A DNA stretch of 64,000 nt from Rhizobium oryzihabitans. GTDB lineage: Bacteria; Pseudomonadota; Alphaproteobacteria; Rhizobiales; Rhizobiaceae. Shown here in pieces: positions 56,732-64,000 of the stretch. Numbering within the stretch: the first letter of the stretch is position 1; every line of letters begins with the position of its first letter. The stretch lies in contig NZ_CP048632.1 of assembly GCF_010669145.1 (NCBI RefSeq), forward strand, positions 1,860,001 through 1,924,000, read 5' to 3'. The notes beneath the pieces were generated by a model. It ran no database searches. It saw nothing but the letters and a program-made list of their open reading frames with translations, and was not told the DNA's origin. Position numbers and translations under genes: made by a program.

Positions 56732-59707
56732 CTACATTCCGATGCCCAGGTCCCGGCCTCGGCCAAGGCCGTGGCTGAGGGCGAGTTGCCGCCCGAGCCT
56801 CATCCCTGAGTCGAAATCCATGCTGATGCCGAGTTGCTTCTTGCGGCCTTCGAGCAGGGATTCCATCTGCGGATCGCGTTCGAGGCTCATCGCCATGTTG
56901 CCCATCTCTGCGCGCGCTGACCTGTAGCCGGAATAGTTGCCCGCCGCATATTGGCGCTCGCCGGTCTGTTTGAGGTCACGAAAGCGTTCGACAAAGCGGT
57001 CGGCTCGGCGCTCCGGGCTGGTGCGAATCTCGGTTTCCAGTTGCAGGGCGCGGATGGCGCGATTGACCTTGCCCGATCCCGCCTCATGGGCAAGGCTTTC
57101 ATCCTTGGCATAGGCCGCTTCCGCATCCTGCCAGCCATAGGGCCGCACCTCATCAAATGCCTTACGGGAATCGACCAGTTCTTCCCATTGTGCGGGGCTT
57201 GCCTTGCTCCCGGCATCCTCGGCGTTGAAGACTTGGCCAACGGCATGGGCATGGCGCATGAGCGCCATTCTGCGGGCGTGGCGCATGGCGTCTTCCGGGT
57301 CTATTCCGGTGTCCTGTGCCACCGCCTCGATCTCATGCCTTGTACCCTTGCCGGTCGTCTCCCTTGCCGGCCCCTCCGCACCGTCACGGGATTCGCGCAC
57401 GCTGAAGATGATGTCGCCGGTCCGGTCAACGGCGTTGTTCCGGGCGTGAACCTGTTCAACGGCAGCATCATGGGCATGGGAAATAATACCGCGCCGCTCG
57501 GCATAGTCCTGCGCCGGTTCGTAATCCGTCGCCATGTCCTTTGCCCGGTCGCGCGACAGGGTGTTCACCAATTTGTCCTGCGTGGCGAAGTCGTCGCGGC
57601 CATAATGCAGGTCCATGCCGTCGCGGTGGCGGGATAGCGCGACATAGCTGCCGTGGGCATCCATGCCCGGTGTCGCCAGCACATGCGTTCGATCTACCGT
57701 CATGCCCTGCGCCTTATGGATCGTTGCGGCATAACCGTGGTCGATGCGGTTGTAATCCTTCAGATCGAAGCTGACGCTGCGCCCGTCATCGGCACGAACC
57801 GACATGGATTGTCCGCTAACCCGTTCGATGGTGCCGAGCGTGCCATTCTTCACGCCAAGCCCGCGCTCGTTTTGCAGGAACATGACGCGATCCCCGGTGG
57901 CGAAGCTGCGTTCTCCGCGCTCGACTGTCATGCGCACGTCCTCGCCCAGATCGCCAGCATCCCGCATTCGGTCGCGGGCGGCCTCGTTGAGTTCGCGCAC
58001 CTCGGCATTAGTATGGGTGAGAATGATGCGGTTCGCGTCCGGTGCCGCCTGCCGGTCGCGGTCCCAGCGATCGATCAGATCGTCGCGTGCTTGCTCGCGG
58101 GTCTGGGATTCATGCATCATGTCGTGACGGTCATAGGCGCTGATCGCATCGCCGATCCTGCCGGTCGCCAGATCACGGGTGGCGTCACGCTGCCAGTCCT
58201 CGCGCTGGCGGCGCACCTCGTGGATTTCCACGCCGCCATGACGCTCATGGATCGAGCGGAACGCCGCACCCGCTTCGATGGATTGAAGCTGCTGCGGGTC
58301 GCCGACCAGCACCACCTTGGCACCTGCTTCCGCCGCATGGGACAGCACGCGCTCCATCTGCCGGGTGCCGACCATGCCCGCCTCGTCGATGACAAGCACG
58401 TCGCGGCTGGTGAGCATGTCGCGTCCATTGGCCCAGCCATGTTCCATGCTGGCGATGGTGCGCGAAGAAATGCCCGATCCGCTTTCCAGATTCTCGGCGG
58501 CGATGCCGGACAGCGCAACGCCGCGCACCTCATAGCCCGCTGCCTCCCATGCCTCGCGCGCAACGCCAAGCATGGCGCTCTTTCCCGTCCCGGCATAGCC
58601 GACAACAATGCCGAGATCACATCCGTCCGTGACATGCGACAGCGCATCGGCCTGCTCGCCGGACAGGACAAGACCGCGCTGTTCGGCGCGGGCAAGCGCG
58701 GCCTCTCTGTCGGCGTCGTTCACTTCATCGTGTTCGCGCTCGGCCATAAGTTCGGCAGCGCGGTGCAGGCGCTGTTCGGCTTCGATCATGTCGCGGGTTG
58801 TAAAACGATCTTCTCCCCGGTCGTCCTGACCCAATTCGACCAGATCGGGCGAGCCGCGCATCGCGCCCATGACCTCGTTGAACTGGTCGATGCCGTCGCT
58901 GTGCCGATGCGCGAACTTCGCCATGTCCCGGCGCGTGAACGTCGATTGCTGATGTGTGATCGCGTCCAGCGCCACGGAAGGATCGGCAATGATCCGCACC
59001 CCGTTGTTGCGGGCGATCTCGCGGTGCATGTCCGCGCGGTCGGCGGCCTCGATCCCTTCGCCTTCGATCCGCTGCGCGGGCGCGCCGATCTGGCTTTGCG
59101 GCTCAAGCCCGATGCCCTGTGCCTCAAGGCTGCGATGGTCGATGCGGGCATCTATGTCGAGTTCGGCAAGGCGCTCGTTGACATGCTCGGCCCATCGTTC
59201 GCGCCACCGTTCCATCATCTCCGTGCGATTCCAGTCACGAACCTTTTTGCCGAAACCGTCTTCATCGACTTCGCGCATGGTGAGCATGACATGGGCATGG
59301 GGCTTCGGCATCCCGTCCTCGCCGATGTCCGAATGCACGTTGAGGTCGGCGATCATGCCCTGATCGACAAATTCGGCCTGCGCGAAGTCGCGGGCAAGCT
59401 CGATGCCCTGCGCCTGCGTCATTTCGCGTGGAATGGCAAACTCGACCTCGCGGGCGAGCTGCGCGTCCTTCCTGACCTCGAACGCCTCCACATCGTTCCA
59501 GAGCCGTTCGCGGTCGCCAAGATGCTCCGGCGCTCCCTCCGGCAGCATGATCTCGGAATGGACAACGCCCCGCTTGCTGGAAAAGTCCTGCACGCGGTCG
59601 ATGCGCTCGTCGCGCATCCGCGAGGCCGAGCGGTAGGCGGCGGACGCCACCGCACTCGACCCGGCCTTGCGACCGATGACCTTGACGTGAAGATGATAGA
59701 TCGCCAT
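56732..59707 (-). CDS. traA: Conjugative relaxase/helicase TraA (MobA/MobL type)
   Basis: Nicks oriT and unwinds DNA for transfer. From the ATG at 59707 (MAIYHLHVKVIGRKAGSSAV) it has 991 residues; the longer frame upstream is unsupported. Order: MobA/MobL relaxase domain (about 1-230) with the metal-binding histidines in MPKPHAHVMLTMREV, then a superfamily-1 helicase with Walker A GYAGTGKSAML, motif II VLVIDEAGMVG, and C-terminal motifs including AATIHKAQGMTVDRTHV and YVALSRHRDG. Resembles TraA of Ti and related plasmids. It is divergent from traC, and oriT lies just upstream of its start. Confidence 0.93.
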   Translation of the reverse strand: MAIYHLHVKVIGRKAGSSAVASAAYRSASRMRDERIDRVQDFSSKRGVVHSEIMLPEGAPEHLGDRERLWNDVEAFEVRKDAQLAREVEFAIPREMTQAQGIELARDFAQAEFVDQGMIADLNVHSDIGEDGMPKPHAHVMLTMREVDEDGFGKKVRDWNRTEMMERWRERWAEHVNERLAELDIDARIDHRSLEAQGIGLEPQSQIGAPAQRIEGEGIEAADRADMHREIARNNGVRIIADPSVALDAITHQQSTFTRRDMAKFAHRHSDGIDQFNEVMGAMRGSPDLVELGQDDRGEDRFTTRDMIEAEQRLHRAAELMAEREHDEVNDADREAALARAEQRGLVLSGEQADALSHVTDGCDLGIVVGYAGTGKSAMLGVAREAWEAAGYEVRGVALSGIAAENLESGSGISSRTIASMEHGWANGRDMLTSRDVLVIDEAGMVGTRQMERVLSHAAEAGAKVVLVGDPQQLQSIEAGAAFRSIHERHGGVEIHEVRRQREDWQRDATRDLATGRIGDAISAYDRHDMMHESQTREQARDDLIDRWDRDRQAAPDANRIILTHTNAEVRELNEAARDRMRDAGDLGEDVRMTVERGERSFATGDRVMFLQNERGLGVKNGTLGTIERVSGQSMSVRADDGRSVSFDLKDYNRIDHGYAATIHKAQGMTVDRTHVLATPGMDAHGSYVALSRHRDGMDLHYGRDDFATQDKLVNTLSRDRAKDMATDYEPAQDYAERRGIISHAHDAAVEQVHARNNAVDRTGDIIFSVRESRDGAEGPARETTGKGTRHEIEAVAQDTGIDPEDAMRHARRMALMRHAHAVGQVFNAEDAGSKASPAQWEELVDSRKAFDEVRPYGWQDAEAAYAKDESLAHEAGSGKVNRAIRALQLETEIRTSPERRADRFVERFRDLKQTGERQYAAGNYSGYRSARAEMGNMAMSLERDPQMESLLEGRKKQLGISMDFDSGMRLGRQLALSHGLGRGRDLGIGM

Positions 59708-59734
59708 CGCGATCAAGCATTGGCACGGCCAAGC

Positions 59735-59766
59735 CCACGTCGGAACGACGTATAAGCGCGCCCTCC
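59735..59766. other. Probable origin of transfer (oriT)
   Basis: An inverted repeat ACGTCG-GAA-CGACGT (59737-59751) is followed by ATAAGCGCGCCCTCC (59752-59766). This resembles the RSF1010/pTi-type nic core TAAGTGCGCCCT, differing by one base, with the expected nick between G 59758 and C 59759. Location between divergent traA and traC is the usual place. Confidence 0.8.
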
Positions 59767-59888
59767 CTCGAAAAAATCTCGGGATGGACCGGGCCGTGCC
59801 ACACCGTCCCGGCAACAATACTGCGTTCCGCATCTCACGCAACTATCCTTACCGCATCAACCACTTGCGACCGAGAAAGGACACGAGG

Positions 59889-60215
59889 ATGCGGAAGCCA
59901 CGGGACTATGACGCGGAACTGAAGGCGCTTGATGGCAAGGCGCGGGAACTCAAGATGCGGAAGGTGCAGCAGCTTGGCGAACTGGTCATCGCCACCGGGG
60001 CCGATGGTCTCACCGCCGACGAATTGGCCGGTGCGCTCGTCGCACTGGCGGAAACCAAGGACGCCGAAAAGAGGGAGGTGTGGGCCAAGCGCGGCGCTGC
60101 GTTCTTTCAGGGGCGGTCGCGGCGAACTGCATCAGCGCCTGATCGCAACGCTGGCCGCGCTCAAGCGCAATCGGGCGGCGCGCAACCGGCATCAGGCGCA
60201 ACGGGCGCGGCATGA
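59889..60215 (+). CDS. Conjugal transfer protein TraC-like
   Basis: A 108-residue charged protein (MRKPRDYDAELKALDGKARE, then QLGELVIATGADGLTADELA) resembling TraC/TraD accessory proteins of Ti-type transfer regions. The first 75 residues look like genuine coding sequence. The last 33, rich in Ala, Ser, Gly and Gln, use less GC at third positions than the overlapping frame that leads into traD, so the true end is uncertain. It is divergent from traA with oriT between. Confidence 0.7.
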   Translation: MRKPRDYDAELKALDGKARELKMRKVQQLGELVIATGADGLTADELAGALVALAETKDAEKREVWAKRGAAFFQGRSRRTASAPDRNAGRAQAQSGGAQPASGATGAA

Positions 60216-60216
60216 C

Positions 60217-60483
60217 ATGCGGACATGGCAGGTCGAACGCCGCAAACGGACGCGCCACCTGATCGAACTCGGCGGCCTCGTCGTCAAGGCGGGCATTGTG
60301 GACCTGACCGGCGATGACCGCGCCATGATCTACGGCGCGTTGCTTTGGATGGCCGACAAGCTCAACAGTGATGACGGTGAACGGGCCCGGGAACTCTGGG
60401 CCGAAAAGGGGAAAGAGGCGTTCGCAGTAGAACGTCCAGCAGGCGTAGATACGAGAACTCAACCGCAGCAAGATCAGGCGTGA
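60217..60483 (+). CDS. traD: Conjugal transfer protein TraD
   Basis: An 88-residue protein (MRTWQVERRKRTRHLIELGG, then LVVKAGIVDLTGDDRAMIYG) of the TraD family found after traC in Ti-type and sphingomonad transfer regions. The ATG at 60217 starts 1 nt after the TraC stop. In-frame coding-like sequence continues upstream into the end of traC, so the start may be further up, or the two may have been one reading frame. Normally TraG, the coupling protein, follows; here a convergent DUF499 gene follows instead. Confidence 0.82.
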   Translation: MRTWQVERRKRTRHLIELGGLVVKAGIVDLTGDDRAMIYGALLWMADKLNSDDGERARELWAEKGKEAFAVERPAGVDTRTQPQQDQA

Positions 60484-60485
60484 CC

Positions 60486-60534
60486 GATGGCGGGCGGCGC
60501 GGAGACCTAAAATATCGCAGCGCCGCCCGCCATC
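60486..60534. terminator. Hairpin between converging traD and DUF499 genes
   Basis: Arms GATGGCGGGCGGCGC (60486-60500) and GCGCCGCCCGCCATC (60520-60534), 15 perfect pairs around a 19-nt loop. No T run on either side. It probably acts as a shared transcriptional barrier. Confidence 0.55.
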
Positions 60535-60587
60535 ACGCGGCAACGCCGCGCAAATCCTCCTCCGGTCGTTCGATAAGCCCTTAGCCA

Positions 60588-63422
60588 TCATTCCCAATCG
60601 GCCGATTTCAGGCCAAGACTGCGGGCGTTCTCCGAAACCGCGCGCCTCACTCCGTCTCCGGCCCCGTCTGGAAACTCGGCCGAGATTTCCACCACAAGGC
60701 GGACGGTCGCGTTCGGGTCGGACGTGAGTACGGACACGATCTCCTCGGCGATCTGCACAAGGCGCATCTTTGCGGTCGCAGGCGGAACCTCGGCCGAACC
60801 GTAGAAGGTTTTCGGTTTCGCAGTGGCCGGTGTAGGTGCGGTCGTCACTGGCCCTGGCGACGTGCTCCCGCCACTGGGAACATAGACACTAGGACCCTCG
60901 GCTACGCCGCCCGTGGTCGTGACAACGGCTGGAGCAGCGGGAGTCGGGGCTGGCCGGTTTACGTCCTCATAGGCTTGAGCTGCTTGAGGCTCGATCAGGA
61001 GCAAGGTGTCATCGAGGACAACATTGCCGCCGCCGAAGGAAAAGCCCTCGAACTTGCCATCGGCCTCACCGTAGGCGGTGCCGAAAAAGTCCTTGCTGGC
61101 CGCGCCGGCACGGATCGCCTGCGCCAGAACATCCCGCGTCTTGAGGCGCGGCAGGTAAAGATAGCGCAGGGTGTCCTCGAAGAAGCCCTCCGCACTCGCG
61201 GCGTTCTGACCGCCCTTCCAATAAAGCTCCTTGAGCTTGGCGCGCAGGTGGATCGGCGACCAGGTGGTGATGACCAACTCGTTGTCAGCGCAAACGCGCT
61301 CGATCTCGCCGCCGATAGAGCCGCCGGTCGTGTTCAGAGCGAACGCCTCAATGCCGGGCTTCGGATCGGTCGGCGCGTCCTGCATCGGGCAGAGCAGCCA
61401 TTTGTAGCACTCGCGAACCACGCGCGGCAGCACGTCCTCGGCGCTTTTCAGCTCCTTTTCGGCCTGATTTTTCTGCAAGAGGTCGATGTTCAGGCGGCCT
61501 TCCTTTACGTCCTCGACAATCGAACCCCATGCGAGCGCGACGCGCGTTGCGTCGTTGAGACGGGAAAGCGCGCCGTGATCGGGAGCAAGGAAGAGCAGCC
61601 GGTTGCTGCGATAGCGCGGCTTCGAGCCGTTTTTGCCGATGATCTCTAGCGCTGCTTCAAAGGCGAGGCGGTTTTCCTCGCGGGCGTACCAAGTCTCCGG
61701 CGGCAGCACGAGCAAGCGTAGGGCGGTATCGTCGGGCACGTCGCCATGCGGCGTGAAGATATGCACGCCGTCGAAGGACGTGGCGTTGCCAACTGTCTTC
61801 TTCAAAGCCTCGGCGATCTTGCCGCGCACTTCCGTCCGGTCGTCGAACCGGCGCTTCCGATCCTCCATCTCCCGCCGCAGATTGGCGCGGGTGTCGAACC
61901 AGAAGCGCGTTGCGTCCTGGCTCTTGTCGCCGGAGGAATTGAGGTAGTGCAGCCGGTCCGCGAGCCGGCCGAGTGCATCGGCATAGATAGATGCTGCCTG
62001 TCCGGGCTGAAGGCATCCGAGAATAATATGCGCGCGGTCGAGACCGCGCGCGGCCACCTTGGACGCGACCGAAGACGGGGCGCTGCCGAGGAAGACCGTG
62101 CGGGCAATGCGGCGGGCCGCGCCAACTTGGCCGAAACGCGGTTCCTTGTTCTCCAGAGCGGTCGTCTCGGCGCGGTCGCCGTCGATGTCGCGCTCGATCA
62201 CGGCATCCCAGCCCGCGGGCAGGTAGTAGGTCAGCTCGTTACGGCTGCTGCCGTCATGAAGCGGCAGGCTGCCGGGCATGATGAGCAGGTCTTTGTTGTC
62301 GTCCTTCCACAGCCGGTAGATGACCTTCGCCATGAGTTTCAGGACGCCGCGCGTGCGCTGAAACCCGTCGATGGTCGTCCAGTCCTCATAGAGGCGGTCG
62401 AACACTTCCGGGTGGATCGGATAGGCGTGTAGGAGCCGGTCATAGTAATGCCGTTCCTGCGTATCGGCGGGGAGCTTTACGCCTTCGGCGATATAGGCGT
62501 CGGCGAAGGCGCGGCACGTGGCTTCACGGGCCTTCTCGTCGCGCACCGGCTCGAACAACCGGCGGCGCACAATCTCGAAGGCTTCCTCGGTCGCAACCGG
62601 CTTCCAAAGCGCCTGCACGCGCCCGAAGGTCTTTTCGAGGGCTCGCAGCGCCGTGACGCCGCGTTGACTACCCGCTTCAAGGTCTGATTCCGGCAAGGAT
62701 GCGAGCACGATGGCACGCGGGACCAGCTTCACGGCTTCGGTAAGAGCCTGCACGAAGGACAGGTTGGAGTCGTAGCTGCCGCCGCTGATTGCCTGCGATT
62801 CCGGGAACTGGCGGATATAGGCGACCAACTCGTCGATCAGCACAACGCATGGGGAGTGGCGCTCCAGAAGATCGCGCAGCACATCCTTGCCTGGGGATGT
62901 GCCGGTGGCGTCCGCCTCGGCGACAAGCGCAAAGGCTTCCGCGCCGCCGAGCTGCCATGCGATCTCGCCCCATAGGGTTTTGATCGTCTGGTTCCCACGC
63001 TTCCACGGCTGGCCCGGCGCGTGCGCGGTGCCGTCCAGCACCGCAACGCGGGCCTGCGGCACGTCCATCAAGCCCGCCCGGTCAACAAGCGCGGGGATGC
63101 CGGCGAGGTCGGACAGGGCGCATTTGCGGGTGGCAAGGTGATAGACGGCTAGCATGGAATGCGTCTTGCCGCCGCCGAAGGCGGTCTGAAGCTGAACGAC
63201 CGGCTCACCGCCCCTACCGGCGAGGCGCTGCGCAACCTGCGTCAGCAGGAGCGCCATGCCCTCGGTGATGAAGGTGCGGTCGAAGAACGCGTCGGCATCC
63301 TGATACTCGCGGCTGGCCTTGCCAGTGTTGACCGCCGTGATGTCGGCCGCAAACTCCGATTGCTGGAACGTGCCTTCAAGCACGTCCTGATGGGGTACAG
63401 CCACTTCTCTCCAAGGTTTCAT
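60588..63422 (-). CDS. DUF499 domain P-loop ATPase
   Basis: A 944-residue protein of the DUF499 family. Near the N-terminus lies a P-loop [13 protein letters not shown] (about residues 79-91) and a Walker B-like [15 protein letters not shown]; the rest is mostly helical, followed by a Pro/Thr/Ala-rich linker (about 805-870) and a small C-terminal domain. BREX BrxC is a related large ATPase. DUF499 genes commonly accompany DUF1156 (methyltransferase-like) and DUF3780 genes in phage-defence-type cassettes. The DUF1156-type gene is upstream with a 14-nt gap, same strand. A defence role is inference. Confidence 0.85.
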   Translation of the reverse strand: MKPWREVAVPHQDVLEGTFQQSEFAADITAVNTGKASREYQDADAFFDRTFITEGMALLLTQVAQRLAGRGGEPVVQLQTAFGGGKTHSMLAVYHLATRKCALSDLAGIPALVDRAGLMDVPQARVAVLDGTAHAPGQPWKRGNQTIKTLWGEIAWQLGGAEAFALVAEADATGTSPGKDVLRDLLERHSPCVVLIDELVAYIRQFPESQAISGGSYDSNLSFVQALTEAVKLVPRAIVLASLPESDLEAGSQRGVTALRALEKTFGRVQALWKPVATEEAFEIVRRRLFEPVRDEKAREATCRAFADAYIAEGVKLPADTQERHYYDRLLHAYPIHPEVFDRLYEDWTTIDGFQRTRGVLKLMAKVIYRLWKDDNKDLLIMPGSLPLHDGSSRNELTYYLPAGWDAVIERDIDGDRAETTALENKEPRFGQVGAARRIARTVFLGSAPSSVASKVAARGLDRAHIILGCLQPGQAASIYADALGRLADRLHYLNSSGDKSQDATRFWFDTRANLRREMEDRKRRFDDRTEVRGKIAEALKKTVGNATSFDGVHIFTPHGDVPDDTALRLLVLPPETWYAREENRLAFEAALEIIGKNGSKPRYRSNRLLFLAPDHGALSRLNDATRVALAWGSIVEDVKEGRLNIDLLQKNQAEKELKSAEDVLPRVVRECYKWLLCPMQDAPTDPKPGIEAFALNTTGGSIGGEIERVCADNELVITTWSPIHLRAKLKELYWKGGQNAASAEGFFEDTLRYLYLPRLKTRDVLAQAIRAGAASKDFFGTAYGEADGKFEGFSFGGGNVVLDDTLLLIEPQAAQAYEDVNRPAPTPAAPAVVTTTGGVAEGPSVYVPSGGSTSPGPVTTAPTPATAKPKTFYGSAEVPPATAKMRLVQIAEEIVSVLTSDPNATVRLVVEISAEFPDGAGDGVRRAVSENARSLGLKSADWE

Positions 63423-63436
63423 CGTCGGCTCCCCCT

Positions 63437-64000
63437 TCAGCCAAACAGCTCGCCTTGATGCGCCTTCGGCGCCGCAGCGGCGGCGGACTCGATGGCGCTC
63501 CAGCTCGTTATGATCTCGTTATAGGCGCGGGCATCCTCCGCCCAGCCCGCCCGCTCGCAAAGCGTATAGAGGCGATAGGCAAGCTGTCGCGTCGCCTCGG
63601 ATTTGGCCGCGACGGCCGCAAGCACCTTGCCCGCGCCGCTTTCGCCCTCGGCTTTGAAGATGCGGATCAGGTGATGCAGGGCCTCCCATACCGGCAGGCG
63701 GTCGTCTCCCACTGGATTCCAGTCAGACGGGTATTCAGCCCATTTCAGCAGCCGGACAATGCCTCCGGCGGCAAAGAGGACGCCCGACTGTTTCACGCCG
63801 TCAACGCTCGTCCCCTTCGCACGGGCAAGCGTGTCGGCTTCGCCGAAGCGGCCTTCCTTCCAGCCGTATTGCTCAAACCAGTGCAGGCAGAATTGGGAAT
63901 CGTGGTCGAAGTCATCCTCGGCGAGGAAGCGGTTGATAAGCCGCAACGCGGTCTGCACGGTCATTGGCGTGCCGTCCGCCTCCAGCACGGCGGCGTATTT
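63437..64000 (-). CDS. DUF1156-type protein, C-terminal part (cut by window edge)
   Basis: The last 188 codons of a larger gene that continues beyond 64000. Visible features are [20 protein letters not shown], a [16 protein letters not shown] segment, and the C-terminal [10 protein letters not shown]. This matches the C-terminal region of DUF1156 (adenine-specific DNA methylase-like) proteins as I know them, and its place next to DUF499 supports that. No methyltransferase motif is inside the visible part, so the methylase assignment rests on context. Confidence 0.6.
   Translation of the reverse strand, partial: KYAAVLEADGTPMTVQTALRLINRFLAEDDFDHDSQFCLHWFEQYGWKEGRFGEADTLARAKGTSVDGVKQSGVLFAAGGIVRLLKWAEYPSDWNPVGDDRLPVWEALHHLIRIFKAEGESGAGKVLAAVAAKSEATRQLAYRLYTLCERAGWAEDARAYNEIITSWSAIESAAAAAPKAHQGELFG

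Noticed and set aside
57653..59755. 700-codon plus-strand frame opposite traA
   Set aside because: It is the complement of a well-matched relaxase/helicase; no domain or signal was seen and its length follows from high GC content.
1..64000. tRNA, rRNA or CRISPR arrays
   Set aside because: No cloverleaf-compatible segment, rRNA signature or regularly spaced direct repeats were seen; in particular the guaA-integrase gap does not contain a tRNA.

Overview
The window looks like a piece of an alphaproteobacterial (Rhizobiales) main chromosome, most probably Agrobacterium or a close Rhizobiaceae relative. The reasons are the gene content and order (lptC-lptA-lptB-rpoN-hpf-ptsN; grpE-hrcA divergent from rph-rdgB-hemW; dnaA far from dnaN), a PmtA-type phosphatidylethanolamine N-methyltransferase, a PhoB-box-preceded ugpBAEC operon, and intergenic palindromes of the kind scattered through rhizobial genomes. 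This is my reading of protein families, not the result of a search.

Layout. 0.1-5.3 kb: LPS transport genes, sigma-54, hibernation factor and EIIA-Ntr, closed by a bidirectional terminator. 5.3-10.1 kb: heat-shock (grpE, hrcA) and nucleotide/RNA housekeeping genes. 10.1-22.5 kb: dnaA, rpsT, an enoyl-CoA hydratase, mutM, ubiE-ubiB, a small repeat-containing secreted protein with a sterol-desaturase-like protein, yjbR-coaBC, prfC and dut. 22.7-33.5 kb: LysE exporter, cysK, comM, gshB, a cupin, the ugp glycerol-3-phosphate importer, an acetyltransferase and yraN. 33.5-45.9 kb: rsmI, dnaN, pmtA, a degenerate histidine phosphatase, pyrF, an NDUFA9-like protein, uppP, a GST, queG, an SDR protein, an RlpA-like protein and an RsmB-type methyltransferase. 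46.1-51.2 kb: an imelysin / di-haem DUF1111 / imelysin / DUF1513 operon, probably for iron acquisition. 51.2-54.5 kb: tspO, a thioesterase, a nucleosidase and guaA.

Immediately after the guaA 3' end the content changes to a mobile element that runs off the right edge. It has a tyrosine integrase, an AlpA-type regulator, a large TraA-type relaxase/helicase with a recognisable oriT (RSF1010/pTi-type nic core beside an inverted repeat), TraC and TraD, and then a DUF499 ATPase with the C-terminal part of a DUF1156-type protein. The DUF499/DUF1156 pair resembles a phage-defence cassette carried as cargo. No TraG or type IV secretion gene is visible, so within the window this looks like a mobilizable rather than a self-transmissible element.

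A second theme is broken reading frames. dut, the RsmB-like gene, the DUF1111 gene and the second imelysin are each interrupted by an apparent loss of one base, mostly in short G or C runs. queG either starts at ATC or carries a fifth such loss. All have the same sign (-1), which points to base-calling errors or a common mutational cause and should be settled from reads.
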